Under the pieces are notes generated by a model. It saw nothing but the letters and a program-made list of their open reading frames with translations, was not told the DNA's origin and did no database searches. The position numbers were made by a program, and so were the translations under genes. Positions 1-7,515 of a DNA stretch of 26,081 nucleotides are shown here, piece by piece. The DNA is taken from NCBI RefSeq assembly GCF_938040765.1, contig NZ_CALIAA010000267.1:1-26081 (forward strand). The letters run 5' to 3'. Numbering within the stretch: the first letter of the stretch is position 1; every line of letters starts with the position of its first letter. The DNA comes from an uncultured Fretibacterium sp. (GTDB lineage Bacteria > Synergistota > Synergistia > Synergistales > Aminobacteriaceae).

Positions 1-1290
1 CACGTGTGAGTCGTTCCCGTCCAAGGTCACCACGACGTAGGGGTAATGGAGCTGCCCGCCCACGGCGTAGGGCTTCGCCTCGAACGTGGAGCCGGCCTCG
101 GCGTTCAGCTGGCTGAATATTTGGCTGCGGTCCACGGCGACGCTGGCGCCCTTCCTGATCCAGAGGGGGTTATAGAAGTAATAGAACACGTAATTGCTCT
201 CCGCGTGAAGCGCCTTCTCCCTAAGACGTCCCCGGCTGAAGGGCTCGGTGTCCGCCAGGGACCCGCTGCCCTGGAAGGACGTCCAGACCCTGCCCAGGGA
301 GCCGCGGAAGTGGTCGCCGGGGACCTTGAACTCCCCGCCTCGGACGATCAGGCTGCCCTCCCGCACGTCCGTGCCGCCCAAATGGTGCGCTCCGTCCAGG
401 GCCCTGGCCTCGAGGCCCTTGTCCCCGGCGTTCGCGAGGTTGGGCGTCCGCACGTCGGAATCTATCGTCAGGGTCCCCTTGCCCGTCTTGACCAGTCGGA
501 CAAATCCCTTGCCCGACGGGGAACCATCGAAGTCGTTGTCGAACGCCTCGATCTTCGCCAACTCGTCCCCCATGGCCATGGCCCTGGGCAGCTTGACCTG
601 CCTTTGTCCCAAGCCATGTCGAAGGATCAGCTGCTGCTGGTCGGGGGTGTCGATGATGCCGTACGTGAGGCGGTCGTGCCCCGCGTCCTCGCTTTCGACG
701 AACAGCAGCAGGGGCTGTGCTGCGGCTCCTGCGGAACCCAGGGTCAAGGAGAAGGGGCCGTCGGTTGCGAGGGTGGGGGCGTTCGTCGAGTACGGTGCGC
801 TCAGAATGCCGACCCACCTCTGCCCAAGGGCGTTGTTGGCTGCGCTCAGCACGCCGCCGCGGATCAACGTCCCCCCGCTGTAATGGGTCCTGTACTCCTC
901 CTCCGAGGGGTTGTCCCCGTTCGACCCTCTGACGACAACCTTCCTGCCGGCGTCGGAGCTCACGAGGATCTGGAAGGTTTTGTTCCCCGTGTCGCCGTCG
1001 ATCGACTTTTGGGCCCTGGGGGCTACGGTCAGAGGGCTGCTGCCCGTACCCGTGAGCTGGAGCACCCGCGCCTTGCCGGACTCGCCCTTGACGGCCCCCT
1101 CGAAACGTCCTCCTCCTCGGATGGCGTTGAAGGCGCCGCCGTCGTCCGTGGGCGTCAGGGCAAAATCGGCGCCGTTCGTCGTCCCCGCAGGGACCTCCAG
1201 AATGTTTGCCGCGGCCCAGGCGGTCCCGACCGCCAGCGCGCCCGTCAGCGCCAGCAAACCCAACTTCTTCCACTTCCCTCTCAAAACCAT
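1..1290 (-). CDS. Autotransporter-like surface protein, N-terminal part (runs off left edge)
   Basis: The frame is open for 430 codons from ATG at 1290 to the window edge, with no stop. A strong ribosome site (AAGGAGGG, 1292-1299) precedes the ATG. Residues 1-28 form a signal peptide: a basic MVLRGKWKK start, a hydrophobic core and an Ala-rich end (AWAAA). The rest is rich in Gly, Thr, Ser and Val, with little Cys, as in a beta-helical passenger. Around residues 268-316 the pattern GKGTLTI...GGTDVREGSLIVRG matches the autotransporter-associated beta-strand repeat (PATR-type). By family knowledge such proteins cross the inner membrane by Sec and are displayed by a C-terminal beta-barrel. The barrel would lie outside the window, so its presence is inference. 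Function of the passenger is unknown. Confidence 0.75.
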   Translation of the reverse strand, partial: MVLRGKWKKLGLLALTGALAVGTAWAAANILEVPAGTTNGADFALTPTDDGGAFNAIRGGGRFEGAVKGESGKARVLQLTGTGSSPLTVAPRAQKSIDGDTGNKTFQILVSSDAGRKVVVRGSNGDNPSEEEYRTHYSGGTLIRGGVLSAANNALGQRWVGILSAPYSTNAPTLATDGPFSLTLGSAGAAAQPLLLFVESEDAGHDRLTYGIIDTPDQQQLILRHGLGQRQVKLPRAMAMGDELAKIEAFDNDFDGSPSGKGFVRLVKTGKGTLTIDSDVRTPNLANAGDKGLEARALDGAHHLGGTDVREGSLIVRGGEFKVPGDHFRGSLGRVWTSFQGSGSLADTEPFSRGRLREKALHAESNYVFYYFYNPLWIRKGASVAVDRSQIFSQLNAEAGSTFEAKPYAVGGQLHYPYVVVTLDGNDSHV

Positions 1291-1322
1291 GTCCCTCCTT
1301 ATAAGATTGGAACTCCTTCGCT

Positions 1323-1351
1323 GTTGAGACATAAAAATTTGTCTCGACAAA
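1323..1351. promoter_or_regulatory. Dyad / hairpin at the start of the autotransporter leader
   Basis: Two overlapping symmetries lie just downstream of the predicted transcription start. One is TTTGTC-TC-GACAAA (1338-1351), a 6+2+6 dyad. The other is GTTGAGAC (1323-1330) against GTCTCGAC (1341-1348), an 8-base arm with one mismatch and a 10-base AT-rich loop. The position, about +4 to +31, fits an operator or a 5' leader stem. No regulator can be named. Confidence 0.45.
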
Positions 1352-1360
1352 CAAAACGTG

Positions 1361-1389
1361 ATTCTAACTCGTTACCCTGATGCTTTCAA
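1361..1389 (-). promoter_or_regulatory. Sigma-70-type promoter of the autotransporter-like gene
   Basis: On the minus strand, TTGAAA (1389-1384) and TAGAAT (1366-1361) are separated by exactly 17 bases, close to the TTGACA/TATAAT consensus. Transcription would start near 1354, about 64 bases upstream of the ATG at 1290. The local AT-richness contrasts with the surrounding GC-rich DNA. Confidence 0.65.
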
Positions 1390-1531
1390 GCAAAGAAATT
1401 TTTTCCGTTTCAACAAACTCTGACAGTTCCGGCGCCGTCATGACATGAATCCGCCGCGGTCGCTGCCGCTCCGCATCCTCGGCGTTTTCGTGCGGAAAAG
1501 GGGGCGAAGCTGGCCCGTTGGGGTCCAAATA

Positions 1532-1540
1532 TGGTATAAA
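1532..1540 (+). promoter_or_regulatory. Extended -10 promoter for the topA operon
   Basis: TGGTATAAA fits the extended -10 form TG-n-TATAAT, with one mismatch in the hexamer. No good -35 lies 16-18 bases upstream, which is tolerated in extended -10 promoters. It is about 118 bases before the first start codon at 1658. Confidence 0.45.
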
Positions 1541-1645
1541 TACCTCTATGGGACGCGTCGGGCCGCTGTACGCCAGTCGGGCCGCGCCGCCGGAGGCAGC
1601 CGCCTCCCGTGGCATCCCGAAGTCCGCGACGCAAGCGTCGTTTGC

Positions 1646-1651
1646 AAGGAG
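1646..1651 (+). promoter_or_regulatory. Ribosome binding site fixing a TTG start
   Basis: AAGGAG lies six bases before TTG at 1658. The spacing is ideal, and no ATG or GTG in that frame has a comparable site, so it decides the start of the 117-aa gene. Confidence 0.6.
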
Positions 1652-1657
1652 AAGACC

Positions 1658-2011
1658 TTGGACAAAACACTCGAAAAGCTCACCAAGCTCACGGGAAACA
1701 CCCCCTGCCGCCCACGGGCCGCAGAAAACGGAAAGGTCAGCGTCAGGAGGGTCTTTCATCATATGGAATGCCGCTACCTCTCGCAGGAGGCGCGGTCGAT
1801 GGCCTCATGCCTCATGGACTCGCAGTCCGTGCCCCCCGAGGTGACGGAACGGGCCATTCAGCAGGCCCTGGTCCTGGGGGTCATGAGCGGGACCGCCATC
1901 GACGTATCGACCTTCGAATCGCTCTTCGACGCCGTCGTCCTGGACCCGAAGTTCAAGATCCCCTTCGTCGTCCCCGTCTCCCTGCCCCCCTCGGGCGCCT
2001 GGGTCTGCTGA
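1658..2011 (+). CDS. Small protein of unknown function coupled to topA
   Basis: I do not recognise this 117-residue protein. It begins at TTG 1658 behind a clear AAGGAG site. The first 35 residues are basic (LDKTLEKLTKLTGN and following). The rest is mixed, with a possible helical core (residues about 40-95, including EVTERAIQQALVLGVMSG) and a hydrophobic C-terminal stretch ending in Cys (VVPVSLPPSGAWVC). No membrane segment or known motif is evident. Its stop is two bases before the topA start, so the two are probably translationally coupled and co-transcribed from the promoter near 1532. Reality as a gene is supported by the ribosome site and the coupling. An internal ATG at 1763 is a possible shorter start. 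Confidence 0.6.
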   Translation: MDKTLEKLTKLTGNTPCRPRAAENGKVSVRRVFHHMECRYLSQEARSMASCLMDSQSVPPEVTERAIQQALVLGVMSGTAIDVSTFESLFDAVVLDPKFKIPFVVPVSLPPSGAWVC

Positions 2012-2013
2012 CG

Positions 2014-4479
2014 ATGTGCGCCGCAAAACGCTCCGTTCCGCCCGAGGCCGAGGCGGCCGAGCCCGGCCAGAAGAAGGCCCCGGCCAGGCGGGGGACCGGG
2101 GCCTCCGGAACGGGAACCAGAAGGGCGGCGGCCAAAGCCTCCATAGAAGCCGAGGCCCCTGAAAAAAAAGCCGAGGCCCCTGCGAAAAAGGCCAAGACCC
2201 CGACAAAAAAAGCTGCTGTCTCCGCAAAAAAGACCGAGGCCCCCGCACGAAAAACCGGGACGTCCGCGAAGACCGGAGAGGGGACCGGAAAAACGAGGGC
2301 CGCGGCGCCCGCCAGGCGGACGCGCACGAGGGCGTCCGCGTCCAAGGGGACGTCGGGGGCCTCAGGGGCCTCGGGAAAGACCCTCGTCATCGTGGAGTCC
2401 CCGTCCAAGGCCAAGACGCTCATGGGGATCCTGGGCAGCAAGTACGTCGTCCGGTCGAGCGTCGGACACATCCGCGACCTGCCGCGCAGCCGCATGGCCA
2501 TCGATATCGAGCACGACTTCGCCCCGGAGTACATCCTGGTCAAGGGCAAGGCCGCGATCAAGAACGAGCTCACGGCGATGGCCCGGTCCGCGTCGAACGT
2601 CCTTCTGGCCTCCGACCCCGACCGCGAGGGCGAGGCCATCGCGTGGCACCTGGCCGAGCTGCTGGGCCTGGACCTCTCGGAGAAATGCCGCGTCCGCTTC
2701 TACGAGATCACGGCGAACGCCGTGCGCAGCGCCGTGCAGAACCCGGACGTCGTGGACCTGAACAAGGTGGACGCCCAGCAGGCGCGGCGCATCCTGGACC
2801 GTCTGGTGGGCTACACGCTCAGCCCCCTGCTCTGGAACAAGATCCGCTACGGGCTCTCCGCGGGCCGCGTGCAGTCCGTCGCGCTCGACCTGATCTGCGA
2901 GCGGGAGCGGGAGATCGCGCGCTTCGTCCCCGAGGAGTACTGGTCCGTGACGGTCAGGGCCGCGGCCTCGGGAGGCCGTTCCTACGAGATGAAGGTGGAC
3001 CGGTGGGAGGGAAAGTCCCTGTGGAAGAACGGGATGCCGCTCCTGATCAAGGACCGGGCCACGGCCGACGCCATCCTGAGCGAGGTCGAGGGGCATCCCA
3101 TCCGCGTCTCGGAGTTTCGCCTGCGTGAGGGCAAGCGCAACCCGCCGCCCCCCTTTCGCACCAGCACGCTCCAGCAGGAGGCGGCCCGGCGTCTGAGCAT
3201 GGCCCCGAAGCGCACCATGCGCGTCGCCCAGGAGCTCTACGAGGGGCTGAACCTGCCCGGGCGCGGGCACGTCGGCATGATCACCTACATGCGCACCGAC
3301 AGCCTGCGCCTCTCGGAGGAGGCGGTCGAGGCGTGCCGCGCCTATATCGCCGGGAACTACGACGCCCCGTACCTGCCCAGGGCTCCCCGCGCCTACGCCG
3401 CGCCGGGCCGCAGCCAGGACGCGCACGAGGCCGTGCGCCCCACGGACGTCTCCCTCACCCCCGATTCCCTCGGGGACATCCTGACGCCCGATCAGCTTCG
3501 GCTCTACGACATGATCTGGCGCCGCTTCGTCGCCTGCCAGATGGAGAGCGCGGTCGTGGCCAACTCCACGCTCCTGGCGGACGCCGGGCGCGCGGGGATG
3601 CGGCAGCTGGGCGAGAGCCTGATCTTCGAGGGCTGGAGCGCCGTCTGGCCGCTCGACCTCAAGGGGAACCGCATGGACAGGGCGGAGGAGGGCGAGTCCC
3701 TCGACTTCGTGAGCGCGGAGAAGGAGCAGAAGTTCACCCGCCCGCCCGCCCGCTACTCCGAGGCCACCCTGATCAAGACGCTGGAGGAGGACGGGGTGGG
3801 CCGTCCCTCCACCTACGCGACGATCGTCGACACGCTCTTCGGACGCGGCTACGTGGAGAAGAACGAGGAGAAGCGGCTTTTCCCCACGTCGCTCGGCATG
3901 ACGGTGGACGAGTTTCTCAAGCGGTACTTCGACCGCGAGGACCTCTCCTCCATCGTCGACGCCGGGTTCACCGCGCAGATGGAGAAGGAGCTGGACGAGG
4001 TCGAGGAGGCCAAGCGCCGCTGGCTGGATGTGGTGCGCGAGTTCTGGACCGAGTTCTCCAGGACGGTGGAGGAGGCGCGCGGGGCCGACAGGGTGCCCCT
4101 GCCGGAGCCCGAGCCGATCGGCGAGGACTGCCCCGAGTGCGGCAGGGCGCTGGTGAAGAAGCGCGGCCGCTTCGGCGAGTTCATCGCCTGCACCGGATAC
4201 CCGGAGTGCCGCTACACGCGTGCCATTCTGTCCACCATCGGCGTGAAGTGCCCCAAGTGCGGGGAGGAAAACGGCGGGGAGATCGTGAAGCGCCGCAGTA
4301 AGAAGGGCAAGACCTTCTACAGCTGTTCCCGCTACCCGGACTGCGATTACATCTCCTGGAACCCGCCCACGGGCGAGAAGTGCCCGGAGTGCGGCGCGGA
4401 GCTTTTCAAGCGCGGCAAGACGCGCTTCTGTCAGGCGTGCGGTTATAAGGAACAGGATCAGGCCCCGTCCGATGATTGA
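2014..4479 (+). CDS. topA: DNA topoisomerase I with Lys/Ala-rich N-terminal tail
   Basis: Type IA topoisomerase, 821 residues, which relaxes negative supercoils by passing one strand through a transient break. Residues 1-121 are a low-complexity Lys/Ala/Pro/Thr tail with repeated units such as KKAEAPAKK. The Toprim domain starts at residue 122 (KTLVIVESPSKAK) and includes SDPDREGEAIAWH with its acidic metal-binding residues. The active-site tyrosine is Tyr425 in GMITYMRTDSLRLS. Three C-terminal four-cysteine zinc modules begin at residues 706, 746 and 790, the usual bacterial TopA tail. The ATG at 2014 is chosen because it follows the previous stop by two bases; no clear ribosome site is visible, which fits coupling. 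The frame stays open further upstream, but that segment lies over the preceding gene. Its end overlaps trmFO by eight bases. Confidence 0.95.
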   Translation: MCAAKRSVPPEAEAAEPGQKKAPARRGTGASGTGTRRAAAKASIEAEAPEKKAEAPAKKAKTPTKKAAVSAKKTEAPARKTGTSAKTGEGTGKTRAAAPARRTRTRASASKGTSGASGASGKTLVIVESPSKAKTLMGILGSKYVVRSSVGHIRDLPRSRMAIDIEHDFAPEYILVKGKAAIKNELTAMARSASNVLLASDPDREGEAIAWHLAELLGLDLSEKCRVRFYEITANAVRSAVQNPDVVDLNKVDAQQARRILDRLVGYTLSPLLWNKIRYGLSAGRVQSVALDLICEREREIARFVPEEYWSVTVRAAASGGRSYEMKVDRWEGKSLWKNGMPLLIKDRATADAILSEVEGHPIRVSEFRLREGKRNPPPPFRTSTLQQEAARRLSMAPKRTMRVAQELYEGLNLPGRGHVGMITYMRTDSLRLSEEAVEACRAYIAGNYDAPYLPRAPRAYAAPGRSQDAHEAVRPTDVSLTPDSLGDILTPDQLRLYDMIWRRFVACQMESAVVANSTLLADAGRAGMRQLGESLIFEGWSAVWPLDLKGNRMDRAEEGESLDFVSAEKEQKFTRPPARYSEATLIKTLEEDGVGRPSTYATIVDTLFGRGYVEKNEEKRLFPTSLGMTVDEFLKRYFDREDLSSIVDAGFTAQMEKELDEVEEAKRRWLDVVREFWTEFSRTVEEARGADRVPLPEPEPIGEDCPECGRALVKKRGRFGEFIACTGYPECRYTRAILSTIGVKCPKCGEENGGEIVKRRSKKGKTFYSCSRYPDCDYISWNPPTGEKCPECGAELFKRGKTRFCQACGYKEQDQAPSDD

Positions 4480-5846
4480 TCAGGCCCCCGAGCGGTCCGA
4501 ACGGCTCGCCGGTGTCCGCCGCGCGCCCCTCTGCAGCGTCGTCGGAGGAGGGCTGGCGGGCTGCGAGGCCGCCTGGCAGCTGGCGGAGCGGGGCGTCCCG
4601 GTCCGCCTGTTCGAGATGCGGCCCCTCGTCATGTCCCCCGCCCACACGACCGACCGGCTCGCGGAGGTGGTGTGCAGCAACTCCTTCGGCGCGGAGGGGG
4701 AGACGGCCGCCGCGGGCATCCTGAAGGCGGAGCTCGCGCTCTTCCGATCCCTCGTTCTGGAGTGCGCGCACGCCTCCCGCGTCCCGGCGGGCGGGGCTCT
4801 GGCGGTGGATCGGGAGCGCTTCTCCGGCCTCGTCACGGAGCGCATCCTGGGGCATCCCAACATCGCCCTCGTCCGCGAGGGAGGAGGTGCGCACGATCCC
4901 CGCCGGGCCCGCGATCCTCGCCACCGGGCCCCTGACGGCGGAGCCGCTGGCCGGCGCCCTGCGCGAGGCGCTGGGGCACGAATACGTGGCGTTCTTCGAC
5001 GCGGTGGCCCCCATCGTGACGCGCGAGTCCGTCGATATGGAGAAGGCCTACGTCGCCGGGCGCTACGGGCGCGGGGACGACTACATCAACTGCCCCATGA
5101 CGCGGGAGGAGTACCTGGCCTTCCACGACGCGCTGGTCCACGCGGAGCGCGCGCTGCCCCACGACTTCGAGCGGGGGATGTACTTCGAGGGCTGCATCCC
5201 CGTCGAGGCGCTGGCGGAGCGGGGCACGGACACCCTGCGCTTCGGCCCCCTCCGTCCGGTGGGGCTGGAGGACCCCCGCCCGGGGCGCGGCGGCCGGGCC
5301 TGGGCCGTCGTGCAGCTGCGGCAGGACGACGCCGCGGGGACGCTCTTCAACCTCGTGGGGTTCCAGACGGGGCTCAAGTGGAGCGAGCAGCGGCGCGTGT
5401 TCTCGATGATCCCCGGCCTGGAGCGCGCGGAGTTCGTCCGATTCGGCGTGATGCACCGCAACACCTCGGTCAACGCCCCTGCGGTGCTGGATGCGCACCT
5501 GCGCCCCCTGCCCCTGGGGCGCGGGGACCTGTTCCTGGCGGGGCAGATAACCGGCGTGGAGGGCTATATGGAGAGCACGGCGATGGGCCTGGTTGCGGGG
5601 GTGAACGCCGCCCGGCTCCTGAAGGGGCTTTCCATGCCGGAGTGGCCCGCGGAGACGGCCGTGGGCTCGCTGCTGCGCTATCTGCGTGGGGCCGACCCGA
5701 GGCATTTCCAGCCGATGAACACGAATCTGGGGATCTTCCCCCCCCTTACGGAGCGGATTCGAAACAAGCGCGAGCGCGCCGCCGCTTTTTACGCCCGGGC
5801 CGTCGCCGCGGCGGAGGCGTTTCGGGAGGAACTGGGGCCGGGATAA
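4472..5846 (+). CDS. trmFO: Methylenetetrahydrofolate-tRNA-(uracil-5-)-methyltransferase TrmFO, frameshifted
   Basis: FAD- and folate-dependent enzyme that makes 5-methyluridine at position 54 of tRNA. The first part (from ATG 4472) has the FAD-binding SVVGGGLAGCEAAWQLAERG (residues about 22-41) and the TrmFO signature PAHTTDRLAEVVCSNSF. After VRE at about 4879 the frame must change by one base. The rest is read from near 4887 and carries GPAILATGPLT, FQTGLKWSEQRRVF, GVMHRNTSVN, GQITGVEGYMES and MNTNLGIFPP, all typical of TrmFO. Restored, it is about 457 residues, normal for the family. The shift sits in GAGGGAGGAGG, where one extra G is the simplest cause. It may be a sequencing error, a real mutation or, less likely, programmed. 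The start overlaps topA by eight bases, a common pairing. Confidence 0.88.
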
Positions 5847-5878
5847 CGGGGGATAACGGACCGAAGGGTCGCCGGAGG

Positions 5879-6448
5879 TCAGGACCTTCTTGATTCGTCC
5901 CATCCATGCGGGGCGGGGTACGGCGGTTTTCCGGGGGCCCGCTGCGCTCCGGGCCGGGCGAACCTCAGGCGCATTTGATACCAGATCGCCCCGCCGTGCT
6001 CCGAGCTCGAGATCCCCTCGTTCTCAAAACCAAATTTCGCGTAATAGTGCAGCAGGGGCTCCTTGCAGGTCAGGACCAGCCCCTCCCGGCCCTGGCGTTC
6101 GGCGTCCGAGACGACCCTCCTCAGGACCCGCTCGGCGCATCCCCGCCTGCGGTACTCGGGGATCGTGTTCACCCCGAAGATCATCTGCCACCTTCCGCCC
6201 TCGTCGTGCAGGGAGGCGTCCGCGTACATCCCGTCGCGCAGGTCGGGCTCGTCGCTGACCATCCCGTTCACGAAGCCGACCAGCCGGTCCCCGTCGAACA
6301 AGAGCCAGAAGTGATCGGGATAGACCAAAAGCCTTTCCCGAAGAGCCTCCTCCGTCGCCGCTTCCCCCTGCGGAAAGCATTCGGCCTCGACGGCCGCGAC
6401 CGCCTTCAGGTCGTCCGGCGTGGCGTTCCTGATCTCCATGAGACGCAT
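5879..6448 (-). CDS. GNAT-family N-acetyltransferase
   Basis: A 189-residue acyltransferase of the GNAT fold, expected to move an acetyl group from acetyl-CoA to an amine; the substrate is unknown. Acetyl-CoA binding is shown by VNTIPEYRRRGCAERVLRRV, matching the R/Q-x-x-G-x-G/A motif and following helix. The N-terminal RNATPDDLKAVAAVEAECFP and late YYAKFGFENEG are also typical GNAT strand/helix patterns. ATG at 6448 lies behind AAGGAGGGG; a second ATG at 6439 has better spacing from the same site, so either start is possible. The frame extends upstream to 6487, but that part lacks a ribosome site. It is convergent with trmFO (32 bases between stops) and divergent from the Fic gene. Confidence 0.82.
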   Translation of the reverse strand: MRLMEIRNATPDDLKAVAAVEAECFPQGEAATEEALRERLLVYPDHFWLLFDGDRLVGFVNGMVSDEPDLRDGMYADASLHDEGGRWQMIFGVNTIPEYRRRGCAERVLRRVVSDAERQGREGLVLTCKEPLLHYYAKFGFENEGISSSEHGGAIWYQMRLRFARPGAQRAPGKPPYPAPHGWDESRRS

Positions 6449-6501
6449 CCCCTCCTTGGTCCCCGCCGAAGAAGCGCGGGGAAACACCGTCGCTTGGCCT
6501 C

Positions 6502-6510
6502 ATTATAACA
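6502..6510 (-). promoter_or_regulatory. Extended -10 promoter of the GNAT gene
   Basis: On the minus strand this reads TGTTATAAT, a perfect extended -10 (TG-n-TATAAT). No -35 element is visible at 16-18 bases. It lies about 54 bases before ATG 6448. Confidence 0.55.
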
Positions 6511-6594
6511 ACCGGCGGACGGAGTCGGCCCGACTTCCGCGCGTCCCGCCGCAAGGCGTCGCCCATCCTGTTCTGCCGGGCCCCACCCTGAATT

Positions 6595-6603
6595 TGTTAT
6601 ACT
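6595..6603 (+). promoter_or_regulatory. Extended -10 promoter of the fic gene
   Basis: TGTTATACT differs from the extended -10 consensus by one base and lacks a visible -35. It lies 17 bases before ATG 6621. It is almost the same sequence as the divergent GNAT promoter about 90 bases away. Confidence 0.5.
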
Positions 6604-6620
6604 GAACTGCGCGGGGTTTC

Positions 6621-7322
6621 ATGTGCCGTCTCGTGGTATCTATGGCGGGGAGGGGGACGGACATCGTGGTATTGGAGAACAAATTGGGAATAACGGACTC
6701 CTCCGAGCTCGCGAGGGAGGAGGAGAGGCTCAGCAAGAAAAAGGCCGTCGAGCTGTTCGAGAGCGGCTGCCTGGACTCGTTGGAGGCGGGAACCTATGCC
6801 GCGCTCGCGGAGATTCATCGCCGCCTGTTCGATGAAGTCTACGATTTTGCGGGCAGAATGCGTCGGGTCAACATCGCAAAGGGCAATTTCCGCTTTGTGC
6901 CGTCGATGTATCTCGAGGCTGCGCTGCGGACCATCGACAGGATGCCTCAGTCCACCTTCGACGAGATCGTCGAGAAGTACGTCGAGATGAACGTCGCGCA
7001 TCCTTTCAGGGAGGGCAACGGCAGAAGTATGCGCATCTGGCTGGACCTGATTCTCAGGAAAGAGCTGGGCGTAGTCGTCGATTGGAGCAGGGTCGACAAG
7101 GAGGACTACCTGCTGGCGATGGAGCGCAGCCCTGTCAGGGACATAGAGATCAAGCATCTGCTGAAGAGGGCGCTGACGGACAATATCGACGACCGCGCGC
7201 TCTGGATGCGGAGCATCGATCACAGCTATCGCTACGAAGGGTACTCCGCCTTCCGGGCGGAGGACCTGCATATAGAAGGTAAGAAGATAGAGCAGAGCCC
7301 ATTCCATTCACAGAGCCGGTAA
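6621..7322 (+). CDS. Fic-domain protein, class III (adenylyltransferase-type)
   Basis: Fic enzymes transfer AMP (or related groups) from a nucleotide to hydroxyl side chains of target proteins. The catalytic loop is intact at residues 127-138, HPFREGNGRSMR, with catalytic His127 and the anion-binding GNGR. Near the C-terminus, residues 202-207 read SYRYEG, matching the inhibitory (S/T)xxxE(G/N) motif. In class III Fic proteins this motif sits on the last helix and self-inhibits the enzyme. No separate antitoxin gene is adjacent, which agrees with built-in inhibition. The 233-residue version starts at ATG 6621. From memory of the family, homologues begin at ENKLGI, so TTG 6672 or GTG 6666 (behind GGAGGGGG) may be the true start. 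The target is unknown. Confidence 0.85.
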   Translation: MCRLVVSMAGRGTDIVVLENKLGITDSSELAREEERLSKKKAVELFESGCLDSLEAGTYAALAEIHRRLFDEVYDFAGRMRRVNIAKGNFRFVPSMYLEAALRTIDRMPQSTFDEIVEKYVEMNVAHPFREGNGRSMRIWLDLILRKELGVVVDWSRVDKEDYLLAMERSPVRDIEIKHLLKRALTDNIDDRALWMRSIDHSYRYEGYSAFRAEDLHIEGKKIEQSPFHSQSR

Positions 7323-7515
7323 AAGGACGAGCGATCGGCACGCTTCGAAGGTCGGCCCCTTCCCCATTCGATGCCTCCCGATGTTCCGCTCCCCAACCCC
7401 AAAGCCGAGGCATGTCCGCGCAAAACCGCGTGGCGCTAGAGGCTGAAATACGATAAAATTCTGAGGACGTTTAAGTCAGGTTGGCCTATGGCGCTTTTGT
7501 CCGTTTGTCCTTAAC

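Larger units (their letters stand above)
1291..1657. other. Intergenic region between divergent transcription units
   Basis: This stretch of 367 bases separates the minus-strand autotransporter gene from the plus-strand topA operon. It holds the minus promoter and its dyad, a plus-strand extended -10 site (1532-1540) and the ribosome site at 1646-1651. No convincing protein gene is seen. A 132-codon minus-strand frame (1364-1762) crosses it but overlaps both the promoter and the next gene. Confidence 0.6.

Noticed and set aside
46..1380. Plus-strand 444-codon open frame
   Set aside because: It is antisense to the autotransporter-like gene, which has a signal peptide, ribosome site, promoter and recognisable repeat. 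The plus frame is Gly/Arg/Pro-rich with no motif and runs over the promoter.
1364..1762. Minus-strand 132-codon open frame
   Set aside because: It overlaps the minus promoter at its end and the 117-aa gene at its start, has no ribosome site and shows no family motif.
1609..2013. Longer start for topA
   Set aside because: The frame is open, but the segment is Arg/Pro-rich shadow coding over the 117-aa gene; ATG 2014 directly after that gene's stop is simpler.
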